The notes under the pieces were generated by a model. It had not been told where the DNA came from. It saw only the letters and a list, made by a program, of their open reading frames with translations, and ran no database searches. Below, in pieces: positions 57,009-64,000 of a stretch of 64,000 bases of DNA. Made by a program: the position numbers and the translations under genes. Source of the stretch: a bacterium (GTDB taxonomy: Bacteria; Myxococcota_A; Polyangia; Nannocystales; Nannocystaceae); the NCBI GenBank assembly GCA_024742475.1, contig JANSYI010000037.1, forward strand, positions 1 to 64,000, in the 5' to 3' direction. Positions within the stretch are counted from its first letter, which is position 1, and each line of letters starts with the position of its first letter.

Positions 57009-57932
57009 CTACCTCCGTCCAGGGGAGCGAGCGGGCGGCCTGTCGAGCGCCAGGGCGTGCTCGAAGTACGCGTGCAGACCGGGCACGTCGTTGTCGATCC
57101 AATGCTGCGGGTCGCGCGGATTGAACCTCCAGAACGTGCTCGGCGCCCGGCGGTGCTGACGGTAGCTCGCCCACAGCGGAAACGATTCCACGCACACCGC
57201 CCACGTCCGATGAACGTGGTGCTGGTGGTCTTCTTGCTCGCCGGTGTAGACGTCGAGCACACGGGCGGAGAGTCGCCTGTATCGGGTGTGCCGCTGCCCC
57301 GCCGCCAACGCGGAGGCCAGCCCCTTGTAGGCCGAGAAGGACGCGCGGTCTCGGACGCTGGCCGGAATCACCGTGCCCATGAAGGAGTGCAGGTTGGCGC
57401 TCGCGCTGAACTTCTGCTGCGCCAGCAGGGCGTCGAGCTGGGCGGTCTCCGGCTCGCTCAGTGGGTGCGCGCCGCGGTAGGTCGCGTCTCCGGGACGAGT
57501 CGATCCCGCACCGGGGAGCCAGCTGGGCGAGTCGGCGGGCCGCGGAAAGTTGCGGTTGAGATCGACGCCGTTGGCGTTGGTGCGCAAGGTCGACAGCGGA
57601 CCCTCTCCACCTCGTGCCCACGTCTGCACGTAGCCGTCGGGGTTGAGACAGGGGATGACCCACAGCTCGGCCTGCGGCTGCCAGTCGCCGCGGGCCACCG
57701 ACTCGGCCAGCGCCAAGGCGGTGAGACCTCCGATGAACTCTGGGCCGTGAATGTTGGCGGAGCAAAGGATCCGAGGCCGGCTCGAGCCAGGTCCCCGGAT
57801 GCGGATCGCGCGCAGGGGTCGTCCTTGCACGGAGTCCCCGTAGACCACGAGCTCCGCACCGAGGCGCGCTGCGACGGACTCGGTGCGGGAGGCGAGGGCC
57901 TCGGGAGACAGGTACGGCGCGAGGCCGGACAC
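57009..57932 (-). CDS. M14-family zinc carboxypeptidase
   Basis: 307 residues from GTG 57932, with no signal peptide. The M14 metal ligands are present: HGPEF (H-x-x-E) near 62, GVDLNRNFP near 121 for substrate carboxylate binding, and LHSF near 180 (third ligand). The catalytic Glu lies in CVESFP near 251. The size and lack of an export signal fit the cytoplasmic murein-peptide amidase (MpaA) type, which trims recycled cell-wall peptides, but substrate is not proven. It begins 5 bp after the helicase stop, so it is probably co-transcribed. Confidence 0.85.
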   Translation of the reverse strand: MSGLAPYLSPEALASRTESVAARLGAELVVYGDSVQGRPLRAIRIRGPGSSRPRILCSANIHGPEFIGGLTALALAESVARGDWQPQAELWVIPCLNPDGYVQTWARGGEGPLSTLRTNANGVDLNRNFPRPADSPSWLPGAGSTRPGDATYRGAHPLSEPETAQLDALLAQQKFSASANLHSFMGTVIPASVRDRASFSAYKGLASALAAGQRHTRYRRLSARVLDVYTGEQEDHQHHVHRTWAVCVESFPLWASYRQHRRAPSTFWRFNPRDPQHWIDNDVPGLHAYFEHALALDRPPARSPGRR

Positions 57933-57937
57933 GTGGC

Positions 57938-60900
57938 TCAGACCTCGGGCTGGGGCGCCTCGGGGTCGCCATCGGCCGAGGCCAGGACCTCGGGCGGCAC
58001 GTCCGCAGCGTCGTCGGCCGACTCCGGCTGAGGGTCGCTCGACGTGCTCGGCGTGGCGTCCGCCTCGGACTCGACGACGGTCAGCTCGAGCTCGATGTCG
58101 TCGAACACGTAGCCGAGCACGGCGGCTTGCAGGCCATCGTACGCGCTGGTCGAGACGCGGAACTCCGTGAGCGTTTCCTTGACGGTGAGGTTGCGAACCG
58201 ACCGTCCCTCGAGCCCGAAGTCGGACGCGAGGAGCTCGCGGATGTGGGCCGACTTCTTGCCGTGGCTGCGACCGACGTTGAGCGCGACGGTGACCATCGG
58301 GCCGTCCTCGGTGCCAATCCTTGCAGGGTCCCCGGCGGGGTCCCTGGCGCCGACTCTGGACGATTCCCTGGCCCCGCCGTCGCCTGCGTCGCCATCGTCG
58401 GACGCCGATCGACGGCCCCGGCGCTTGCGCTTGGGCGCCGGCTCGGGCTCGTCTTCGATCGCCTCGGTGCCGCCTCGGAAGGTCTCATCCTCGAACTCCT
58501 TGTAGGTGAACTTGGAGGACCAGACCTCCCAGAAGTCCTTGTGCGGGGGGGCGGTGAGCTCTGGCGGCGCTTCGACCTTCTTCTTCTTGCGACGACGACG
58601 GCGACGCTTTCGCTTCTTCTCCTCTTTGGCGTCGAGGGGCTCGTCGGAAGCTTCGTCGGAGGATTCCGTCTCGCCGTCATCGGAGTCGTCATCGGAGTCG
58701 TCATCCGAATCTCCATCGTGGGGGGCGTCGTCGGTGCCGTCGCCGGACTCGTCGTCGGACTCGCCCTCGTCGGCAGGGGAGTCTTCTTCGGAGAGGTCTT
58801 CGAGCTCGACCTCATCCTGCAGCGCATCGATGACGCCGCGTCGGCGCCCCTTGAGCGTCAGGTCGTCGAGCTCGTCGATCTCGCCGAACTCACCGCGAAC
58901 GACCTCGAGTTCGCTCTCGTCGATGTCGATGATGATCTGATCCTGCGAGACGTGTTGCTCGACCGCTTCGGGCTTCTTGCCTCGTCCACCGCGCCTGCGT
59001 CGGCGCCGGCGCTTTCCGGCCGAGCCATCGCCGTCGGGCGAGTCTGCGTCGGCGGAGACCTGGCCGGCGTCCGCGTCGGCGCTGGCCTGCGCGTTCGGGG
59101 CGGCTTCATCGGAGGATGCCTCGCCCTCGCCTTTGCCCCGTCCACCGCGCCGCCGGCGACGACGACGACGACGACCGCGCGCGGACACGCCGTCGTGAAC
59201 CTCGGTGATGCCTTCGGTGGACTCGCACGGGGCCGCGACGGCGGCCTGTGCGTCGGCTGGTGCGTCTTCCGCTTGTGCTTCTGCGACTTCGTCGCCGGTC
59301 GCCCCGTCGGCCACAGCGTCCGGGGACGGTGCATCGTCGTCGACCTCCTCGAGCACGGCGGCGTCCGCCTCGAGCACGGTCGCGGCGGTGGCCAGCTCGG
59401 GCAGGGGCGCTGCGGCGAGCGGGCCGCGTTCTGCGTCCGCGTTGTCGTGGTCGGGGTTCTGGTCGGACTCGGTGGACTCGGCGTTGTCGTCTCCACCTCC
59501 GCGGCGCCGACGTCGGCGTCGGCGTCGGCGACGTCCGCCGCGTTCTTCTTCGCTGCCCGTCTCGTCGCCCGAAGCCTGCGTGGCCTCGGACTCGGTGTCG
59601 GTGTCGACTGGGTCAGCCGTGCGCGCCTCGTCTGCCTGTGCAGCCTCCTGGGCGAGCTCGGGCTGGGCGAGCTCGGGCGTTGGGGTGCCCTCCGTCGCGG
59701 CGTCGTCGGCTGCGGCGGCCTGGGCGGCGGCGTCCTCGCTCCGCGGTGCGTCCTCTTCACGACGGCGACGGCGGCGGCGGCGGGGCTCTTCGTCTCCGCG
59801 ACGCTCGGAGCGTTCGCGGTCCTCGTCATGGTCGCGGCGGCCGCGACGTCCACGGTCCCGATCGCGTCGGTCGCGGTCGCGGTCTCCGTCTCGGTCACGA
59901 TCACGGCCTCGACCCCGACGGTCGCGGTCGCGGTCGCGGTCTCGGTCTCGGCCACGATCGCGTCGGTCGCCGTCTCGGTCACGCCCCCGACGGCCACGCC
60001 CTTGGAACTCGTCGTCCTCATCGGGAAGGTCGCGTGCGACCTGGGTGGACGGATCGGGGTCGCTCATCGCCTCGCTGAGCAGGTACGCGATGACCTGCTC
60101 GCCGCGCGGGTCGGCCGAGAGCGTCCGAGCGAGCACCGTCCACTCGGGCGAGACCAGCTCGGGGAACCGCTTGCTGACCTGGTCGAGCTTCGTCTCTTTG
60201 CGCCGGGCCTCGACCTCGTCGGCGGGCGGGAACCTGGCCTCGTTGAACTCGATCGAGGGGTAGGCCAGCTTGAGGTGGTAGAAGTTCCCCATGTCGTGCG
60301 GGCCGATGAGGCTGATCGCCTTGCCAGCCCGACCAGCCCGGCCGGTGCGGCCCGTGCGGTGCACGTAGCTCTCGGCGTTCTGCGGGAACGAGTAGTTGAA
60401 GACGTGGCTGATGTGGCTGATGTCGATGCCACGACTCGCGACGTCGGTCGCGACCAGGAAGCGCAGCCGGCCCTTGCGCATGGCCCCTAGCACGTGCTCT
60501 CGCGCGGCCTGGGACAGGTCGGAGCTGAGCGCCTCCGCGCTGAAGCCCTCTCGGCGAAGCACGTTGGCGACGAGGTTGGTCTCCTCGCGGGTGTTGCAGA
60601 AGATGAGCGTGGAGCCGGGCTCCTCGAGCGCGACGATGTTGATCAGGTCGCGCGGGCGCATCGTCCCGGGCACGGAGTAGTACACGTGCTCGATCTGTGC
60701 GGCCGCGATGTCGTCACCGGAGAGCTTGAGCGACTCGGGTGAGTTCATGTAGCGCCGAGCGATGCGCTCGATGTCCGAGGGGACGGTGGCCGAGAACAGC
60801 GTGGTCTGGCGCTCGCGGGGGCAGGCGTCGAGGATCGCGTGGATGTCCTCGAGGAAGCCCATCGAGAGCATCTCGTCGGCCTCGTCGAGCACGATCGTGC

Positions 60901-61624
60901 GGACGCGGGAGAGGTCCAGCGTGCGGCGGCGGATGTGGTCGAGGATTCGGCCCGGGGTGCCGACAACCGCGTGCACGCCGGCCTTGAGGGCGTCGAACTG
61001 GGGTCCGATGGCGGTGCCGCCGTAGACCGGCAGGGGGATGAGCGGGGTCTCGCCGGCGAGCTTGATGAGCTGGTCGCAGACCTGCTTGGCCAGCTCTCGC
61101 GTGGGCGTCATGACGAGCAGCTGCACGCCGGTGTCCTTGGCGTCGCCGGGCTCGAAGCGCTCTGCCAACCACGGCAGACAGAAGGCGCCCGTCTTGCCCG
61201 AGCCGGTCTGGGACTGCACGAGCACGTCGCGACCGGCGGTGACCGGGCCGAATGCGGCGGCTTGGACCTTGGTCGGTGCGCCCCAGCCGAGCTTGTCGAG
61301 CGCGGCGCGCATGGGCTCGGACAACCCCATCTCCTCGAAGGAGGAGGGGAGGCTCGCCGCATCGGGCGCGTCGGGGTGCACCGCGTCCTCAATCGGCGCG
61401 GGGCTGGACTCCACGGCTTCCACGGCTTCATCGGCTTCATCGGCCGTCGCGGAAGCGATGGACGCTGAGGCCTGAGCCTCGGGGGACTCGGCTTCGGCCT
61501 GGGGCTCGACTTCGGCCTCGGCCTGGGTCGATGCGTCAGCCGGAGCTGGGGTGGAGGTGGAGGGGGAGGTGTCTTGGGGGGTCGTGTCCGAGGAGGTGTC
61601 CTCGGACTTCGGCGGTTGAGCCAT
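57938..61624 (-). CDS. DEAD-box RNA helicase with giant charged extension and DbpA-like domain
   Basis: 1228 residues, two to three times the usual size. After an acidic leader (1-90), the helicase core has QSQTGSGKT near 131, PTRELA, VLDEADEM, SAT and HRTGRTGRAGR (about 385), so it should be an active ATP-dependent RNA unwinder. Residues 540-1080 are low-complexity: Arg-Asp and Gly-Arg repeats, blocks of up to ten Arg, then acidic Asp/Glu/Ser stretches. The final domain (about 1105-1180: VALNVGRSHGKKSAHIRELL) resembles the DbpA RNA-recognition fold. Cold-shock or ribosome-assembly helicase (DeaD/CsdA type) is the likely role. The AGGA ribosome site lies over the stop of the upstream gene. 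Confidence 0.9.
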   Translation of the reverse strand: MAQPPKSEDTSSDTTPQDTSPSTSTPAPADASTQAEAEVEPQAEAESPEAQASASIASATADEADEAVEAVESSPAPIEDAVHPDAPDAASLPSSFEEMGLSEPMRAALDKLGWGAPTKVQAAAFGPVTAGRDVLVQSQTGSGKTGAFCLPWLAERFEPGDAKDTGVQLLVMTPTRELAKQVCDQLIKLAGETPLIPLPVYGGTAIGPQFDALKAGVHAVVGTPGRILDHIRRRTLDLSRVRTIVLDEADEMLSMGFLEDIHAILDACPRERQTTLFSATVPSDIERIARRYMNSPESLKLSGDDIAAAQIEHVYYSVPGTMRPRDLINIVALEEPGSTLIFCNTREETNLVANVLRREGFSAEALSSDLSQAAREHVLGAMRKGRLRFLVATDVASRGIDISHISHVFNYSFPQNAESYVHRTGRTGRAGRAGKAISLIGPHDMGNFYHLKLAYPSIEFNEARFPPADEVEARRKETKLDQVSKRFPELVSPEWTVLARTLSADPRGEQVIAYLLSEAMSDPDPSTQVARDLPDEDDEFQGRGRRGRDRDGDRRDRGRDRDRDRDRDRRGRGRDRDRDGDRDRDRRDRDRGRRGRRDHDEDRERSERRGDEEPRRRRRRRREEDAPRSEDAAAQAAAADDAATEGTPTPELAQPELAQEAAQADEARTADPVDTDTESEATQASGDETGSEEERGGRRRRRRRRRRRGGGDDNAESTESDQNPDHDNADAERGPLAAAPLPELATAATVLEADAAVLEEVDDDAPSPDAVADGATGDEVAEAQAEDAPADAQAAVAAPCESTEGITEVHDGVSARGRRRRRRRRRGGRGKGEGEASSDEAAPNAQASADADAGQVSADADSPDGDGSAGKRRRRRRRGGRGKKPEAVEQHVSQDQIIIDIDESELEVVRGEFGEIDELDDLTLKGRRRGVIDALQDEVELEDLSEEDSPADEGESDDESGDGTDDAPHDGDSDDDSDDDSDDGETESSDEASDEPLDAKEEKKRKRRRRRRKKKKVEAPPELTAPPHKDFWEVWSSKFTYKEFEDETFRGGTEAIEDEPEPAPKRKRRGRRSASDDGDAGDGGARESSRVGARDPAGDPARIGTEDGPMVTVALNVGRSHGKKSAHIRELLASDFGLEGRSVRNLTVKETLTEFRVSTSAYDGLQAAVLGYVFDDIELELTVVESEADATPSTSSDPQPESADDAADVPPEVLASADGDPEAPQPEV

Positions 61625-61633
61625 GGGTGGAAT

Positions 61634-61637
61634 TCCT
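61634..61637 (-). promoter_or_regulatory. Ribosome binding site AGGA of the helicase gene, over the upstream stop codon
   Basis: The stretch TTTAGGAATT contains both the TAG stop of the preceding gene (61636-61638) and AGGA, 9 nt before the ATG at 61624. This arrangement favours reinitiation by ribosomes finishing the upstream gene. Confidence 0.6.
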
Positions 61638-62109
61638 AAAGCGCGAGCAACTCATGACGGGCCTGACTATCCTCGGCGCGGTTGCGTTGATACGCGTGGA
61701 GCCGCTCCGCGATGCTCTCCAGCGTGTGCTGGGCATCGGGGTCGGGGCAGGCCGCCTGGGTCTCGCGGATGAGCGTTGAAACGACATCGTCTTGGGGGTC
61801 GTGATGGCTCTGATGCGGTGAACGCTGGGTCAGGGCTACGACCCGGTCTCGGATGAGATTCACCCGGTAAGGGCAATCGATCTCTCCAGGGGAGAGACCC
61901 ACGCGTTGCTGAACAACGCCAAGGTACGCGCCGGTGACCCCGTAGCCGATGATGGCAACGAGACCGAGGATACGTACCCACAAGAAGAACCGGGTGAGGG
62001 TTCGGGAAGGGGTCCGGCTCCGTTGAGATTGGGAACCCTGCTTCGCCAGGAGCGCAGTGTCGCTCGGCTCGCGGCGGCCGGTCAAGACTGAGGAAGATTC
62101 GGAACTCAC
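61636..62109 (-). CDS. Single-pass membrane protein of unknown function
   Basis: 157 residues from GTG 62109. A Ser/Arg-rich cytoplasmic start (1-40) precedes one membrane helix (about 41-65: FFLWVRILGLVAIIGYGVTG). The rest carries two Cys, in EIDCPYRVN and AACPDPD, and helical segments with many His/Gln, outside the membrane if the helix is oriented in. No family recognised. It is translationally linked to the helicase; a joint role with it is an open question. Confidence 0.65.
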   Translation of the reverse strand: MSSESSSVLTGRREPSDTALLAKQGSQSQRSRTPSRTLTRFFLWVRILGLVAIIGYGVTGAYLGVVQQRVGLSPGEIDCPYRVNLIRDRVVALTQRSPHQSHHDPQDDVVSTLIRETQAACPDPDAQHTLESIAERLHAYQRNRAEDSQARHELLAL

Positions 62110-62128
62110 ACCCGGCTCGTGGCTGAAG

Positions 62129-62156
62129 CCCCTGCAAAAACAGGGGGTTGCAGGGG
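62129..62156 (-). terminator. Hairpin between the secreted Cys-rich gene and the membrane protein gene
   Basis: CCCCTGCAA and its complement TTGCAGGGG flank a 10-nt loop, giving a 9-bp stem in the 78-bp space. No T-run follows on the minus strand, so it may be a pause, RNA-stability or attenuator element. Confidence 0.4.
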
Positions 62157-62187
62157 GGAGCGTGCGGAAGTGTGCGCTCTGCGCGGT

Positions 62188-64000
62188 CTACTGGCAGTCC
62201 ACGGCCTGAAGGTCGAGATCACGGGTCGTGAACCGGACCTGCCCCAGCTGGGTCGGCGGGAGCGACGAGCCCCCGATCAGGCGCCGAATACGGCAGCCGA
62301 GGCTGGGGTCGGTGGACAGACACTCCCCGGGGGCGCCGAGGTCGAGCACCTCGTCGGGTTGGCCGGCCCGGTCGGGGTGGATCAGCTGGAACTGCGTCGG
62401 AAGCGCCCAACTGCCCGTGTCGAGCGGGATGATCTGGGAGCGACGGTCGAAGCTGGAGACGTCGACGGTGACCAGGATGCCCGGTTCGAGGAAGAAGTCG
62501 TGGGACTCTCGCGCGGCGGCGTCGCGAAGGTCGAGGAGCTCGAGCCGAGCCGGGCCGCCGTCGGTGCCGCTGTCGGGCAGGGCGGTGACCACCCACACGC
62601 CCGGGTCGAGCGGCAGCACGTAGGCGCCGGCCTGCTCGCCGGAGGGCTTGCTCGGGTCGAAGAAGGTGGACACCTGGTGGACGTAGGGTCCGGGCACGTT
62701 GTCGACCGACTCGCCCGCCATGCGGAGGCGCTCGGCGAGCACCTGCGCGCCCGGGCTCCCGCAGTCGCCGTCGGTCTGCGCTTCGGGGTCGCAGTCGCTG
62801 ACCTGCACGCGCCCCTGCAGGAGGATCCGGTCGGGCAGCGCGAGCTCGGAGAGGGTCGTGCCCGCGTCGGCGAGCACGTTCAGCGTCGTATCCAGCGAGC
62901 CCGACACGGATCCGACCGGCGTCTCGATGCGAAGCTTGTACTCGAGCTCGCCGTCCTCGCCTGCGGGGAGGCGGAGGTCGCACTGCGTGAGCGGGACGCC
63001 GTCCATGTCGAGCGACCCGCACGCGCCGGAGCGACGCAGCACGCCGACGGTGCCATCGCTCTCGGCCACGATGGGGATGCACGACGACTCGCCGCTGTTC
63101 CAGGCGTCCAGGACCTCCGGGTCGATCATCAGCGGGGTCTCGGCGCGGAAGGTGGCCGTGGAGCCCGAGGTGGCGCCGACGCACTGGCTGCGGGGCTCGG
63201 GGGCGCCGAGGGCCGCGTCATCGGCGGTGCGCGGCAGGCAATCGACATCGCAGCAGGTGTAGCCGGGGAGGAGCTCTCGCGGGGCGCCCGACAACGAGAG
63301 CGCGACGTCCTCGAGCTCGCCCAGGGTCGGCACGCAGAGGTCCCCGCCGAAGCTGGCCTCGCCCCCTTGGCCGCCGGCTTGAAGCGGGCTGAAGACCACG
63401 CTCGAGCGCAGCGTGACCGACGGCGCGCCGAGGGACTCGGGCGGGGTGACGGTCACGTCGAAGACGCGAGTGAGCGGGTCCGCGTCGTTGTCGAGGCCGT
63501 CGCAGTAGGTGTAGACCCGAGCGTCGACCTGCCCCTCGAGGCCAGGCGTTGCGTCCGCGGCGACCGTGCCCGTCCACGCGACGCGGCCTCCCAAGGGGAG
63601 CTCGCACTGCGAGGTGACGGTGTCGCAGCGCAGCCCCTCGCCACAGGCCGCGTCGTCGTCGCACTCGGGCTCCCGGTCCTCGAGCGGCTCGGGGTCGAGC
63701 CGGAACAGCCCCAGAGCGTCGCATGTCTGGGGAGGCGAGACGTTCAGGCAGGTGGCCAGCTCGGCGATGTTGGGGTCGGCGTGCCGGATCGTGACGCTGG
63801 CGCCCGCGGGCATCGGCCCGAGCTCGTTGAGCTGCGTATCGACCGACACGGCCCGCCCGCCGAGCTCGCGGTCACAGTCGTTTTCGTAGACGTAGGTGTA
63901 GGTGACGACGTCGTCGAAGGGCTTGCGGCACGCACCGAGCGAGACGATGCACGCGTTGCGCACGTCGTCCTCGTCGCAGTCGTCGAGGTCGCCGCAGCAG
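62188..64000 (-). CDS. Cys-rich secreted protein, N-terminus beyond the window
   Basis: At least 604 residues; the frame is open to base 64000, so the start and any signal peptide are missing. A module near the visible N-terminus (ECDDDAACGEGLRCDTV) is the Myxococcales C-x-x-D-x-D-C type Cys-rich repeat, shared with the lipoprotein at 41011. Other Cys pairs (CIPIVAESDG, QCVGATSG) suggest an exported, disulfide-rich protein. The C-terminal ~250 residues look like stacked beta-sandwiches. No enzyme motif. The last 40 bases of the window already encode Cys/Asp-rich sequence of the same module type. Confidence 0.75.
   Translation of the reverse strand, partial: CCGDLDDCDEDDVRNACIVSLGACRKPFDDVVTYTYVYENDCDRELGGRAVSVDTQLNELGPMPAGASVTIRHADPNIAELATCLNVSPPQTCDALGLFRLDPEPLEDREPECDDDAACGEGLRCDTVTSQCELPLGGRVAWTGTVAADATPGLEGQVDARVYTYCDGLDNDADPLTRVFDVTVTPPESLGAPSVTLRSSVVFSPLQAGGQGGEASFGGDLCVPTLGELEDVALSLSGAPRELLPGYTCCDVDCLPRTADDAALGAPEPRSQCVGATSGSTATFRAETPLMIDPEVLDAWNSGESSCIPIVAESDGTVGVLRRSGACGSLDMDGVPLTQCDLRLPAGEDGELEYKLRIETPVGSVSGSLDTTLNVLADAGTTLSELALPDRILLQGRVQVSDCDPEAQTDGDCGSPGAQVLAERLRMAGESVDNVPGPYVHQVSTFFDPSKPSGEQAGAYVLPLDPGVWVVTALPDSGTDGGPARLELLDLRDAAARESHDFFLEPGILVTVDVSSFDRRSQIIPLDTGSWALPTQFQLIHPDRAGQPDEVLDLGAPGECLSTDPSLGCRIRRLIGGSSLPPTQLGQVRFTTRDLDLQAVDCQ

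Noticed and set aside
58127..60490. Plus-strand open frame of nearly 800 codons opposite the helicase
   Set aside because: Val/Gly/Leu repeats mirror the Arg/Asp low-complexity codons of the helicase.

Overview
The window is GC-rich, gene-dense chromosome from what looks like a myxobacterium (Myxococcota), probably near the Nannocystales. That placement is inferred from content. There are two transmembrane Ser/Thr kinases (one with a partial N-terminal zinc ribbon), three FHA proteins, a PP2C phosphatase, a caspase-like protease, many lipoproteins and outer-membrane barrels, secreted proteins with Cys-rich C-x-x-D-x-D-C modules, a Tgl/PilF-like TPR lipoprotein and very long low-complexity linkers. 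I see no insertion sequence, prophage, CRISPR array or rRNA, so the region reads as core and lineage-specific chromosome rather than an island.

Layout. 1-7.6 kb: the start of a Lys/Ala-repeat basic protein (-), a lipoprotein, a CcmH-like protein, an FHA protein fused to a CpaF-type ATPase fold that has lost its P-loop, a SUKH-like/TPR protein, then (-) a coupled lipoprotein and zinc-phospholipase-C-like protein. 7.7-13.2 kb: a zinc-ribbon/double-FHA adaptor overlapping a PP2C phosphatase, a small barrel protein (-), an L,D-transpeptidase and a SlyD-type isomerase. 13.4-23.3 kb (-): a tamB-tamA/bamA-type pair for outer-membrane assembly. 23.4-27.4 kb: three overlapping genes for an ECF-like sigma factor, a single-pass anti-sigma-like protein and a secreted caspase fused to a barrel-like domain. 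27.4-29.9 kb (-): MATE exporter, LysR regulator and an initiator tRNA. 30-35.2 kb: tex, then (-) a CxxxCxxCC protein, a DHH phosphoesterase and a gene that looks leaderless. 35.3-45.4 kb: Tgl/PilF-like lipoprotein, RodZ-like HTH protein, mgtE, recO, two large overlapping lipoproteins and an FHA protein. 45.4-45.9 kb: three tandem ~173-bp repeats between convergent genes. 45.9-53.3 kb: an OmpA-family protein (-), a degenerate M1-peptidase/barrel fusion, a small lipoprotein and hutH (-). 53.4-57 kb: two Ser/Thr kinases in tandem. 57-64 kb (-): a Cys-rich secreted protein (truncated by the window end), a single-pass membrane protein, a giant DEAD-box helicase and an M14 carboxypeptidase.

Two themes run through the window. 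One is phospho-signalling: kinases, a phosphatase and FHA readers, including FHA fused to a dead secretion-ATPase fold. The other is building and monitoring the envelope: TamA/TamB, L,D-transpeptidase, OmpA, barrels and the sigma/anti-sigma/caspase cassette. Many genes have no Shine-Dalgarno sequence and carry a TAnnnT box only 6-16 nt before the start codon, which suggests short-leader or leaderless transcripts. The strongest candidates for something undescribed are the sigma/anti-sigma/caspase-barrel cassette and the FHA-pseudo-CpaF protein with its SUKH/TPR partner.
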